A stretch of DNA of 48,611 bases. Origin: a virus. Where the stretch lies: the IMG/VR virus record IMGVR_UViG_3300045612_000176, positions 1-48,611 of that record. One strand, written 5' to 3'. Positions 7,729 through 15,208 of the stretch are shown here, piece after piece (positions within the stretch are counted from its first letter, which is position 1; every line of letters begins with the position of its first letter). The notes beneath the pieces were generated by a model. That model was not told the DNA's origin. It saw only the letters and a program-made list of their open reading frames with translations, and searched no databases. The position numbers and the translations under genes were made by a program.

Positions 7729-8039
7729 TGAATATGATAATTAAATCAAAAGTTGTTCATTGTAAAAAAGAAAAATATGATGTATATATTGGAAGACCTA
7801 GTAAATGGGGGAATCCTTTCACGCATAAACAAGATGGAAAAACGCTTGCTAAGTATGTAGTGGAAGATAGGGATGCTGCTGTCAATGCTTATAAGGAATG
7901 GATTACAAATGGAGAAGGAAAACATTTATTGGATGATTTACATGAATTAAAAGGTGGAAAAATTCTTGGATGTTGGTGTAAGCCACAAGCATGCCATGGA
8001 GATGTTTTATTGGAATTGTTAAATAAATTAACTCTCTAA
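7728..8039 (+). CDS. DUF4326 protein
   Basis: A 103-residue protein with the DUF4326 signature: an early YIGRPSKWGNPF block and a late GKILGCWCKPQACHGDVL block in which three Cys and one His could bind a metal. The family is common in phages and plasmids but its role is not established. Full length for the family. ATG 7728 overlaps the previous stop; ATG 7734 is an alternative start. Confidence 0.85.
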   Translation: MNMIIKSKVVHCKKEKYDVYIGRPSKWGNPFTHKQDGKTLAKYVVEDRDAAVNAYKEWITNGEGKHLLDDLHELKGGKILGCWCKPQACHGDVLLELLNKLTL

Positions 8040-8132
8040 AAGCCATCTTTATGTGCCGTTATTCTTAAAATTATGACAGGAGTACAAACTCCTATCCGGT
8101 GTAATGATATTGTTTAACTTAAATTTATTATT

Positions 8133-8690
8133 ATGTACATTTTAATTATTTTATTCATTGTTGTAATTGGTTATATCCCCGCGATAATTCTGTATTACTA
8201 TATTAAATCCTATGTGACTTATAAAATAGGATTTTATAAATTAAGAAAAAAGTTTGGGTCGATGTCAAGCAGAGGTGCAAGATATAAATTTCCTCCCGTA
8301 GCCTTCAAAGATATCCTAAGATGTTTCTCTAATGACAGAGAATATAGATATAACTACATAGGTGTTTCCTGGAACATATTTAAAGAAGAGACCGATTTAT
8401 ATGAATACTTAGAAAATTTTATTATATTTGTTGCAAAAAAAGCTAAACCATGGTGGTGTCCTGCCTTCGTGTTGAATCTTCTTCATTTGTTTGCTAATGA
8501 TAACTCAATAGTAAGATGCAGAGACCAACACTTGCATTCTGCTTTTAAATATATTACTAAAGGATTATTTATAACTGATATAAAAATAAAATACGGTACA
8601 CTCAGAGTATATGGTTATTTTTCTAAAGAAGTAGACGATGAATTAAAAAAAGTAGAAAACTTAATTAACCCACATCTAGAAGCTTATTAA
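8133..8690 (+). CDS. Membrane-anchored hypothetical protein
   Basis: The 185-residue protein starts with a hydrophobic N-terminal helix (residues 1-24) followed by a basic stretch (KLRKKFGSMSSRGARYKF), so it is probably anchored in the inner membrane with the rest in the cytoplasm. The soluble part has a Trp-rich KPWWCPAF patch and no known motif. One base separates it from the next gene. Upstream, 8078-8093 forms a small hairpin (AGGAGT/ACTCCT) without a T tract, perhaps a leader structure. Confidence 0.55.
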   Translation: MYILIILFIVVIGYIPAIILYYYIKSYVTYKIGFYKLRKKFGSMSSRGARYKFPPVAFKDILRCFSNDREYRYNYIGVSWNIFKEETDLYEYLENFIIFVAKKAKPWWCPAFVLNLLHLFANDNSIVRCRDQHLHSAFKYITKGLFITDIKIKYGTLRVYGYFSKEVDDELKKVENLINPHLEAY

Positions 8691-8691
8691 C

Positions 8692-8991
8692 ATGGTTATA
8701 AAAGACAAAAAAGAATATCTTAAAAATAGATTTGCTAATCTATCTGAAGAAAAAAAAGAAGAGCACAGAAAAAAAAGACTGGCTGATTATCATTCAATGT
8801 CTGAATATGCTAGACAAAAGGAAAGAAAACGAAGGCAAAAATATTACATAAAAAACAAAGAAAAATTAATTGAAAAACAAAAAGAGTACTATGCTAAAAA
8901 TAGAGAAATATATGTAGAGTACGCCAGAAATAAAAGAAAGAGAGAAAAAGAATTAAAAAAATCTCTAATTAATTTGGAAATTACGAAATAA
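8692..8991 (+). CDS. Highly basic, repetitive helical protein
   Basis: A 99-residue protein made almost wholly of Lys, Arg, Glu and Tyr with a repeated pattern (KYYIKNKEKLIEKQKEYYAK, then NREIYVEYARNKRKRE). Such KNKEKxxE-YYxKN repeats occur in phage proteins as a DNA-binding helical segment, often ahead of HNH or endonuclease VII domains. Here no nuclease domain follows, so it is a stand-alone repeat protein or a truncated nuclease. It probably binds nucleic acid; this is inference from charge and pattern. Confidence 0.55.
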   Translation: MVIKDKKEYLKNRFANLSEEKKEEHRKKRLADYHSMSEYARQKERKRRQKYYIKNKEKLIEKQKEYYAKNREIYVEYARNKRKREKELKKSLINLEITK

Positions 8992-9004
8992 TTGCTTATC
9001 TTTG
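8974..9004 (+). promoter_or_regulatory. Bacteroidota-type promoter before the RNA ligase gene
   Basis: TTG at 8974-8976, 20 bp spacer, TATCTTTG at 8997-9004, which ends 19 bp before ATG 9024. The -33 box lies inside the end of the previous gene. Confidence 0.75.
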
Positions 9005-9023
9005 TGCCATTAAATCATAGTTT

Positions 9024-10157
9024 ATGAAAAATGAAAATAGTGTTTGTTTCGTGTCCGTGATAAATGATATTCAATCTATTCCGGATGCTGATAATATAGA
9101 ATTGGCTACTATAAACGGCTGGAACTGTATTATAAAAAAAGGTTCTCACTCAATTGGAGATTTAGTTATTTGTGCTATTACAGATGCTATGATACCTTTA
9201 GAAATTTCAGAGAAATTAGATATAACCAATTATCTACGTAACAAAGAAAGGGTTAGGACAATTAAGCTAAGAGGTGTTTATAGTGATTGCTTAATTATGC
9301 CTATTGACTTGATTCCAGAATGCAATAAGAAAGATGGAGAAGATGTAATGGATGTTCTTAAAATATATAAATATGAGCCTCCAGCTAAAATGATTAACTT
9401 GTCAAATGGAAAAAAAATAAAATACTGTGAAAATCCAAATTTTCCTATTTATTATAAATTCCCCAATTTTAAAAATGTTCCCAATATTTTTGACGAAAAT
9501 GATTATGTAGAAATCACTAGAAAAATACATGGAACAAACGCAAGATATGGAATTGTAAAAAAGAGTAAGTTGTCCTTGTGGAATAAAATTAAAAAGTTTT
9601 TTGGTTTTGAACTAGGTTTGGATGAATACGAATTCGTAGTAGGTTCTCATAATGTAGAAAAAGGATCTGATAGCCAAGGTTTTTATGATACTAATATTTG
9701 GTATGATATTGAAACAAAATACGATATCAAAAGTAAACTATGGAACCTTGTTAATAAAAATTCTAGAATAGGTGAAATGAGCATAGGGACCGGTTTTATA
9801 ATATATGGTGAAATATACGGAAAAGGAATCCAAAAAAATTATGAGTACGGATTAGATGACATACAACTTTGTATTTTTGATATCGAATTAGATAAAAAAT
9901 ATTTAAATTTATCTGCTACTAAACATGTAACTGAAAAATATTTAAAATTACCTTATGTTGAAGTCCTATATAAAGGACTTTACTCAGAAGAAATAAAAAA
10001 TTCATTTGTATTCAATAATTTTATAAACAATACTAAAGTTCCTCACGAAGGTATTGTTATAAAAGCTGTTGATGGAAATAGATCGAAAGTAGCTAAAGTA
10101 ATAAACCCAGATTATTTAATATACAGTGAAAAAAATAATGTCGGGGATTCACACTAA
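9024..10157 (+). CDS. RNA ligase, DRB0094-like
   Basis: ATP-dependent RNA ligase. Residues 1-115 form the N-terminal domain typical of the Deinococcus DRB0094 group (IPDADNIELATINGWN, then a KKG-S-x-x-x-GDLV block). The nucleotidyltransferase motif I is EITRKIHGTNARYG (about 168-181), whose Lys in KIHGTN should carry the AMP. Motif IIIa/IV equivalents are GEIYGKGIQ and EGIVIKAVDG, and a final AKVIN may be motif V. Length (377) is near the family norm. It has its own promoter. It probably repairs nicked RNA, such as tRNA cut by host anticodon nucleases, as T4 ligases do. Confidence 0.85.
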   Translation: MKNENSVCFVSVINDIQSIPDADNIELATINGWNCIIKKGSHSIGDLVICAITDAMIPLEISEKLDITNYLRNKERVRTIKLRGVYSDCLIMPIDLIPECNKKDGEDVMDVLKIYKYEPPAKMINLSNGKKIKYCENPNFPIYYKFPNFKNVPNIFDENDYVEITRKIHGTNARYGIVKKSKLSLWNKIKKFFGFELGLDEYEFVVGSHNVEKGSDSQGFYDTNIWYDIETKYDIKSKLWNLVNKNSRIGEMSIGTGFIIYGEIYGKGIQKNYEYGLDDIQLCIFDIELDKKYLNLSATKHVTEKYLKLPYVEVLYKGLYSEEIKNSFVFNNFINNTKVPHEGIVIKAVDGNRSKVAKVINPDYLIYSEKNNVGDSH

Positions 10158-10181
10158 TCAATCACAATTATATCACAAAAT

Positions 10182-10406
10182 ATGAGAAAAGTTTATGTTA
10201 ATTTATTAGTTTTATTGTTTTTCTTAATAACAAATTGTATTGGGTCTTTAATGGTTATGGTATGTTGGAATTTTTCAATTGCTGATTATTTTGAATTAAA
10301 AGATTTATCTTTCCTTCAATCTTTTGGATTCTATGTCATGTTAAGAATTATCCTAGACAATCCTATAAATATAGAGGTGACAAATCAGTTTGAAAAGGAC
10401 AAATAA
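10182..10406 (+). CDS. Small membrane protein
   Basis: A 74-residue protein with one strong hydrophobic helix at residues 5-30 and a weaker one at about 43-60, then a charged tail. It overlaps the PAP2 phosphatase reading frame by 17 bp if the latter starts at TTG 10390. It could be a membrane partner of that enzyme, but only position suggests it. Confidence 0.5.
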   Translation: MRKVYVNLLVLLFFLITNCIGSLMVMVCWNFSIADYFELKDLSFLQSFGFYVMLRIILDNPINIEVTNQFEKDK

Positions 10407-11115
10407 AATAATCAAGTATGAGTCCTTTTTACAAAAAAATCATATTTATTTAAAAGATATTATGGATTCTAAGAAAATAGACTCGGTTAAATTTGGAAAT
10501 CAACCAGAAGAGTATGTAAGAAAGATTGAGAAAGATGAATACGGAACTCTTGAAAAAGCAAAAGATTCTGGTATGATAGACGAATTTATAAAAAAGTTCC
10601 ATCCTCCAAAGAATTCTTCCGATACCACAAGGAATGAACTTGAACATCTTAAAAAAATTTCTGATAATGTTACGGATAAAGAAAGAAGTATGTGTTTTTA
10701 TATGGAGCATCATCATTTAGATTTCTTCGTGAAAACGGCGGAAAAATTGGGTATTAAAGGTGTAGACCGGAAAAAAGTTAACTCTTGGTCTGATGAGGCT
10801 TTTCCTATAGTGTACTACCTTAAAGATTACTTCAATAGACCTAGGCCAAACGAATTAGCCGGAGAGTATGGTATTAAGCTGCATCCTATAACTAGAACAG
10901 ATGCAAATTCAGCTGCCTATCCTTCAGGGCATACCATGGATTTCCTAGTTATGATTTACCAATTAATGAAATTGAAACCATCATCTAGAAAATATTTTGT
11001 AAATCTCTACAATAAAATAAAAGATGTTAGAGAGTTATCAGGAGTTCATTATCCGTCGGATGGAGATGGAAGTGAAGAATTGTTCAAATTAATGTTGAAA
11101 TACAAAATAATATAG
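10390..11115 (+). CDS. PAP2-family phosphatase
   Basis: The C-terminal half holds the PAP2 acid phosphatase motifs: KDYFNRPRP (KX6RP-like), AAYPSGHTMDF (PSGH) and RELSGVHYPSDGD (SRX5HX3D-like, with the catalytic His and Asp). The family removes phosphate from lipids, dNTPs or other small molecules; this member lacks transmembrane helices, so it is soluble. The start is uncertain: TTG 10390 gives an N-terminus KRTNKIIKYESFLQK that resembles T4-type capsid-targeting sequences, whereas ATG 10462 omits it. The stop is TAG; readthrough would add 18 residues of low quality. Confidence 0.75.
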   Translation: MKRTNKIIKYESFLQKNHIYLKDIMDSKKIDSVKFGNQPEEYVRKIEKDEYGTLEKAKDSGMIDEFIKKFHPPKNSSDTTRNELEHLKKISDNVTDKERSMCFYMEHHHLDFFVKTAEKLGIKGVDRKKVNSWSDEAFPIVYYLKDYFNRPRPNELAGEYGIKLHPITRTDANSAAYPSGHTMDFLVMIYQLMKLKPSSRKYFVNLYNKIKDVRELSGVHYPSDGDGSEELFKLMLKYKII

Positions 11116-11124
11116 TTATATTTG
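11095..11124 (+). promoter_or_regulatory. Bacteroidota-type promoter before thyX
   Basis: TTG at 11095-11097, 19 bp spacer, TATATTTG at 11117-11124; 58 bp before ATG 11183. It overlaps the end of the PAP2 gene. Confidence 0.7.
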
Positions 11125-11182
11125 CACAATAAACTTAATTGGTTTATTACACAAAATTTAGTTTACTAAAAAGTTTCAACCA

Positions 11183-12046
11183 ATGAAAGCAGAATTAATT
11201 GATTTTATGGGAAGTGATCTTAAGATTGCTAATGTTGCTAGAGTTTCTTATGACAAAGATGCTTCAAATTATCTAGATAGCCAAAATGAAAATTTATTAG
11301 AGTTTTTATGGGAAGAAGGGCATGTATCTCCCTTTAGACATGCGCAATTGCAATTTAGGATATCGTGTCCACTATATGTAGAAAGGCAGCTAAGAAAGCA
11401 TGAAATTGGCGTTGAAGTTAATTTACCAATAGAGAATATGTCTGTAAATTCTATATCAGGAAGATATGTAGATTTCTCTGATTTTTATTATGCTATTCAA
11501 ACATTTAGATTACAGTCAAAAGATTCAAAGCAAGGTAGTGGTGAAGATTTAGATGAAACAAGTAACACAATAGCTAATATTATTCAAGATGATATAATAG
11601 ATAATGCTAAAACAGCTTATCAAGAGTTAATTGAATTAGGAGTAAGTAAAGAACAGGCTAGGTCGATACTTCCTCTATCTTTGGAGACCACCTTTATTTG
11701 GACTATGAGTTTTTTAGCTTTTATACACTTAGTTAAATTGAGAATTAAGAAAGATGTTCAAAAAGAAACTAGAGATTTAGTTGCAGATATGTTGGAACAA
11801 GTAAAAAACATGCCAGGTAATCCTTTTAAGAAATCTTTAGAACTCTTGGAAAGAAAAGAAGAAGCGTTTATTGTGACAAATAATAACGGAGATATTATAT
11901 CTGTATTTACTAGTCTACGAAAATTAAAAAAACATTTCTCGAATAAAGGTTGGATTTTTGATAAAACTTCTTTATCTTTGCAGAACAATTTTAAAACATT
12001 ATTTATCACAAAAATAGGATTAGACGGAAGTTATGAAAAGATCTAA
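11183..12046 (+). CDS. thyX: ThyX-like flavin-dependent thymidylate synthase, divergent
   Basis: Makes dTMP from dUMP using FAD and methylene-tetrahydrofolate. The ThyX core is visible over residues 1-212: HVSPFRHAQLQFRISCP, the substrate loop ending NSISGRYVDF, and the C-terminal helix block ARSILPLSLETTFIWT followed by LRIKKDVQKETRDL. The canonical RHRxxSxNExSxRY signature is altered: RKH replaces RHR, Ser replaces Glu after Asn, and about nine residues are inserted between the halves. A C-terminal extension of about 70 residues (from EAFIVTNNNGDIISVF) is not part of the usual enzyme. It has its own promoter and overlaps the next gene by 14 bp. Confidence 0.8.
   Translation: MKAELIDFMGSDLKIANVARVSYDKDASNYLDSQNENLLEFLWEEGHVSPFRHAQLQFRISCPLYVERQLRKHEIGVEVNLPIENMSVNSISGRYVDFSDFYYAIQTFRLQSKDSKQGSGEDLDETSNTIANIIQDDIIDNAKTAYQELIELGVSKEQARSILPLSLETTFIWTMSFLAFIHLVKLRIKKDVQKETRDLVADMLEQVKNMPGNPFKKSLELLERKEEAFIVTNNNGDIISVFTSLRKLKKHFSNKGWIFDKTSLSLQNNFKTLFITKIGLDGSYEKI
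11950..11980 (+). promoter_or_regulatory. Bacteroidota-type promoter inside thyX
   Basis: TTG at 11950-11952, 20 bp spacer, TATCTTTG at 11973-11980, followed by CAG as at 1845. It lies in the 3' extension of thyX, 52 bp before ATG 12033, and should give the next genes an independent transcript. Confidence 0.7.
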
Positions 12047-12536
12047 AGGTATTTTTTACATTGAAGGAGTTATAGGAAGCAAAGAGTATGCTTCTGTATT
12101 CAGAAAAAATCTGTATGGTAAGGAAAATTATGATAAGACTATAATTTTTGATGAAATCATGCATAAAATAGATGGAGAAATAAGAATAGAATCTTTAGTT
12201 TACCCGGGAAAAGATGCTAAGATAATTCAGCAAAATGAGTTTGACAAGAAAGGAATTAAAAAAATTGGACTTGTTTCGGATAAAATAGAGAATGTATATT
12301 TTCTATATCCTCCTACAGGCTGGTATGATAGCGAAATACATTTAGATGAGCATGGAGAAGTTGAACAAGTCATTTTTGATTTCAAGTATTTAGATTCAGA
12401 GAATCCAAACGATATAGACGATTTACTATTCTTTGATTCAAAGTATCTTCGTCTATTTATAGACAGTTCTCTAAAAGTAAAAGACCGTTATAAATTCACA
12501 AACTTAAATTTATTATGTTACAATCACCAAATTTAA
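12033..12536 (+). CDS. Hypothetical protein
   Basis: A 167-residue acidic, soluble protein of unknown family, rich in beta-strand-like segments and with a central YFLYPPTGWYDSE motif. It overlaps thyX by 14 bp and the next gene by 22 bp. A promoter inside thyX precedes it, so it begins its own transcription unit. No function proposed. Confidence 0.6.
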   Translation: MKRSKGIFYIEGVIGSKEYASVFRKNLYGKENYDKTIIFDEIMHKIDGEIRIESLVYPGKDAKIIQQNEFDKKGIKKIGLVSDKIENVYFLYPPTGWYDSEIHLDEHGEVEQVIFDFKYLDSENPNDIDDLLFFDSKYLRLFIDSSLKVKDRYKFTNLNLLCYNHQI

Positions 12537-12808
12537 AAAGGGATTTACCTAAATTTATCATTGTCTCTACGTCTTATTTAGCAGAAGAAACATTTATATT
12601 TGAAGCAGAGAACGCAAAAGGCCATCCTAAAACAACAAGATGGGGAGGGATTGAAGAATTAACCGGATTAGCAAAAAGATGGGGAGATAAAAATTGGGAA
12701 TCAAAAGAAGATGTTATTAATTCTTATTCGTCTGGTTCTTACGTTTGTATAGAAAAAAAAGTGCCGAATTTTTATGACGCTTATTTATATATGTTAAAAA
12801 ATAACTAA
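12515..12808 (+). CDS. Hypothetical protein
   Basis: A 97-residue soluble protein with a GHPKTTRWGG-x-EEL centre and several Trp residues. The end DAYLYMLKNN resembles a helix. It overlaps the upstream gene by 22 bp and is one base from the next, so it is part of a tight three-gene operon. No family recognised. Confidence 0.55.
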   Translation: MLQSPNLKRDLPKFIIVSTSYLAEETFIFEAENAKGHPKTTRWGGIEELTGLAKRWGDKNWESKEDVINSYSSGSYVCIEKKVPNFYDAYLYMLKNN

Positions 12809-12809
12809 A

Positions 12810-13244
12810 ATGAAAAAAGTATTTGTTTTTATGTTTTTGTTGTTGAGTTTAAAGGGTTTTTCCCAGTATTACAATTTCAACAACCCTGTTAGAAAATCAA
12901 TTGACAGTATTATTTGTATAACCATAGAATACAAAAAAAGAGCTCCAGCTCCTTGCAGTATAGAAATGGACACATACGAAGTTCCTATTTACATGATTAG
13001 AGTTGGACTATATGACAGATCCATAAAGTCAGGTCCAGAAATAATTAAAATAAAATTAGGGATTCAGAATTATTACTACTATGCTCGTATGTATAATTCT
13101 TATGGCAAAGCTGCTATCGATTTAGAAAAATTAAAGAGAGTTGGTTTCTGTGATGCTTTTATCACATCTCCTCCAATAGAAATTAGTGGGTTCTCATTTT
13201 TCCTGGAACAAGGTGGTTATGCTAGCAAATTTAAATTTAAATAA
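12810..13244 (+). CDS. Exported protein with flavobacterial signal peptide
   Basis: The 144-residue protein begins MKKVFVFMFLLLSLKGFSQ, a clear signal peptide with cleavage before Gln, then about 125 residues with two Cys and many Tyr residues. It should be secreted to the periplasm. Together with the 954 gene it is the second small exported protein in the window. It ends its operon and is followed by a strong terminator at 13248. Role unknown; envelope modification or superinfection control are guesses. Confidence 0.6.
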   Translation: MKKVFVFMFLLLSLKGFSQYYNFNNPVRKSIDSIICITIEYKKRAPAPCSIEMDTYEVPIYMIRVGLYDRSIKSGPEIIKIKLGIQNYYYYARMYNSYGKAAIDLEKLKRVGFCDAFITSPPIEISGFSFFLEQGGYASKFKFK

Positions 13245-13247
13245 CAA

Positions 13248-13274
13248 AAAAGGCCTGCTTTTAGCGGGCCTTTT
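13248..13274 (+). terminator. Strong rho-independent terminator
   Basis: Stem AAAAGGCCTGC (13248-13258) with GCGGGCCTTTT (13264-13274), one G-T pair, five-base loop. The A-rich and T-rich flanks would let it work in both directions. Confidence 0.85.
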
Positions 13275-13288
13275 ACATTTATTTTTTT

Positions 13289-13540
13289 ATGGAAACACCT
13301 TTAGAACATATTTTATATTGGGCGGAAAAAAAGAAAGACCAATATAATACATTATCGGAAGTGTCTAATAATCCTTCTTTTTATTTAGGTAGATTAGATG
13401 TACTATTAGAGTTAATAGCTTTGATTTATAAAAAACTACCAGAAGAAAAAGAAATGATTGAAAATGCTTATGAAAATGGTAAAACAGGGGATGGTAGAGG
13501 TAGCCACTACTATGAATCCCTATTTAATCAAGATTCTTAA
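13289..13540 (+). CDS. Hypothetical small protein
   Basis: An 83-residue, helical, charged protein (AEKKKDQYNTLSEVS, LLELIALIYKKLPEEKE) with no known motif. It is the last plus-strand gene before the strand switch and its end overlaps the convergent DUF5856-like gene by 17 bp. A terminator separates it from the upstream operon, and I see no clear promoter of its own. Confidence 0.55.
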   Translation: METPLEHILYWAEKKKDQYNTLSEVSNNPSFYLGRLDVLLELIALIYKKLPEEKEMIENAYENGKTGDGRGSHYYESLFNQDS

Positions 13541-13889
13541 GTAAGTAAGTCGTTTGGTATATTAAACTTGCTATTTCGTCACAGATATTTCTAAGATATG
13601 TGTCTTCGGGTAAGTCTTTAACTTTATTATCTACATAATTGGATAGAGTTCCAAAATATTTTACAATATCATCATCTGTTTCTATATTTTTGATACTTCC
13701 AGGCACTTTAATATCTTTTATAATACCATATTTACCTTGATATGCTTCTGCCAAAGAATCTACGAGGTCTAAAATAGTATCATAATATTTATTTAAGGCT
13801 TTATGTTTTGCGTAAGATGATGTTTGTAAATGATAAATTCTTGTTTGGGTACTAGAATGTAGTAAAAATCCAATATATTCGTTTATCAT
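13524..13889 (-). CDS. DUF5856-like protein
   Basis: A 121-residue, all-helical protein. The start IGFLLHSSTQTRIYHLQT, followed by SYAKHKALNKYYDTI and SLAEAYQGKYG, matches the DUF5856 family of T4-like phages, with paired His and acidic residues in a ferritin/Dps-like pattern (LLHSxTQxxxxHLQTxSYAxHKAL). The spaced His and Glu residues could bind metal; function is not established. It is the last gene of the minus-strand block and overlaps the plus-strand gene end by 17 bp. Confidence 0.7.
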   Translation of the reverse strand: MINEYIGFLLHSSTQTRIYHLQTSSYAKHKALNKYYDTILDLVDSLAEAYQGKYGIIKDIKVPGSIKNIETDDDIVKYFGTLSNYVDNKVKDLPEDTYLRNICDEIASLIYQTTYLLKNLD

Positions 13890-13949
13890 AGTTTTTTTAT
13901 ATAAGTATTATTTATTTTCTATTTCTGAAATTAAATTTTGTATATAGAA

Positions 13950-14471
13950 TTAAAAATCTGATGAATTACTAAAGTTTTTATGTGCTTTTATATTGTTCAC
14001 CCTAGTAGATATACTTTTTATATGTCTAAGGGATTGATTACTTTTTCTTATAATTCTTCCTTTTTCTCCATCTCCTAGTATCTTAAGGATACACGGGTTA
14101 GATTTATTTATAAATTTTGAATTAGAAAATCTATCACCTTCAAAAATTGCTATTTTATTCTGTTTTTTTATATAATTTTTTATACAATCTTCAAATTTAT
14201 TTTTTGCATATCTTCTATCTATATCCTAGCCAAATTTAGTATAATTTTTTCTAAAAAAATCATATAATTTAAATACATCTATATTATCTAAGTCTAGGAA
14301 TTCTTTATATATTAAATAAGTACTTACTACATTCTAAGTGCATCCATTTATAAAGGAGAACCAAAGTTTTTGATTCATACTCATATTTAATGATTCAAAA
14401 ATATATGGAAATGCATAATATATGGCTCCTGCGTGAGCCTTGTTTTTTAAGTGAAATTCGTAAAAGTCCAA
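13950..14471 (-). pseudogene. Amino acid:DNA transferase-like gene interrupted by two TAG codons
   Basis: Ignoring two in-frame TAGs (at 14334-14336 and 14226-14228), this strand encodes about 170 residues with good protein character: FYEFHLKNKAHAGAIYYAFP, QKLWFSFINGCT-TAG-NVVST, LIYKEF, then KFG-TAG-DIDRRYAKNKFED. From memory this fits the phage amino acid:DNA transferase family predicted to attach amino groups to modified thymine, whose core reads W-x-x-FxNGxTQNPxT and DTDRRY. The first TAG falls on the conserved Gln. There is no in-frame TAA or TGA until 13950. The start is unclear (TTG 14471, or a frameshift from the ParB fragment upstream). Either a decayed gene or one read with TAG as Gln. 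Confidence 0.5.
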
Positions 14472-14500
14472 AAAAACTTTTCTTCTATTTTTTATATAAA

Positions 14501-14623
14501 TTACTTTGGCTTTATAGAAAGACCCTTGGGCATTTCTACAATACTATTTTTTAATTTTTCTAATTTTTCCTCTGATATTGTGTGCGGATTCTTAGGATTT
14601 GGTTTTATATCGGATAATTTCAT
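14501..14623 (-). pseudogene. Truncated third ParB-like protein (40 residues)
   Basis: ATG 14623 opens MKLSDIKPNPKNPHTISEEK and runs 40 residues to TAA at 14501. This is the well-known N-terminus of ParB/sulfiredoxin-fold phage proteins (xLSDIKPNPxNPRxI, then LKNSI), which normally continue for over 150 residues through a GGHxR motif. A -1 shift at the end would continue as VIYIKNRRKVF into the transferase-like frame. It begins six bases after the TAG of the previous ParB gene, in the same frame. Probably the stub left by a deletion or frameshift. Confidence 0.55.
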
Positions 14624-14629
14624 ATTGTA

Positions 14630-15208
14630 CTATGCTTTTGCTAAATAAAAATCAAGTAATCTAACTAAGACTTCTTCATGATCTACGCAACCCTCTTTAT
14701 CCATAATATCATTTATTGAATCAATTGTAGTATCATAATCGTCAGCATCGAAATTTATTTTCAATGTCTTTAACTTATGTACAACTAAAGCATCCGGATT
14801 TTTTTCTTTAAACATTGAATCTATAAACTTTTTATTGAATCCTAACAAGTCAATATCCATTTCACTCTTAAGTATAATATCAAATTCATCTTTCAACATA
14901 TCATAATCCCATTCTCCGGAAAGCGCTATTTTATTATCCGCTATGATAAATGCTCTCTTATTATCTTCGGTGAGATGGATTAGACGTATAATAGGAACTT
15001 CTTTTAATTTATTAAATAGTGCTGCTCTATATCTACCATGTCCAGCTATTATTTCATTGTTTTCATCTACAATAATGGGATTAACAAAACCAAATTCATT
15101 AATACTGTTGGCAATCTTCTCTATTTGAACTTCGCTGTGTATTCTCGAATTATAATTTGATTCTTTTATTTCATCTATTTTGACAATTTCTATATTTAAT
15201 TTACTCAT
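14630..15208 (-). CDS. ParB-like nuclease-fold protein (second copy)
   Basis: ParB/Srx N-terminal domain: IVKIDEIKESNYNSRIHSEV, then NSINEFGFVNPIIVDENN and the nucleotide-binding IIAGHGRYRAA (GHxR motif), followed by IADNKIALSGEWDYD, a feature of the phage and methylase-associated ParB group. About 192 residues from ATG 15208; ATG 15232 is an alternative that overlaps the upstream ParB gene more. ParB proteins bind CTP and DNA; in phages they often flank DNA-modification enzymes. The stop is TAG, six bases before the start of a third ParB stub. Confidence 0.8.
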   Translation of the reverse strand: MSKLNIEIVKIDEIKESNYNSRIHSEVQIEKIANSINEFGFVNPIIVDENNEIIAGHGRYRAALFNKLKEVPIIRLIHLTEDNKRAFIIADNKIALSGEWDYDMLKDEFDIILKSEMDIDLLGFNKKFIDSMFKEKNPDALVVHKLKTLKINFDADDYDTTIDSINDIMDKEGCVDHEEVLVRLLDFYLAKA

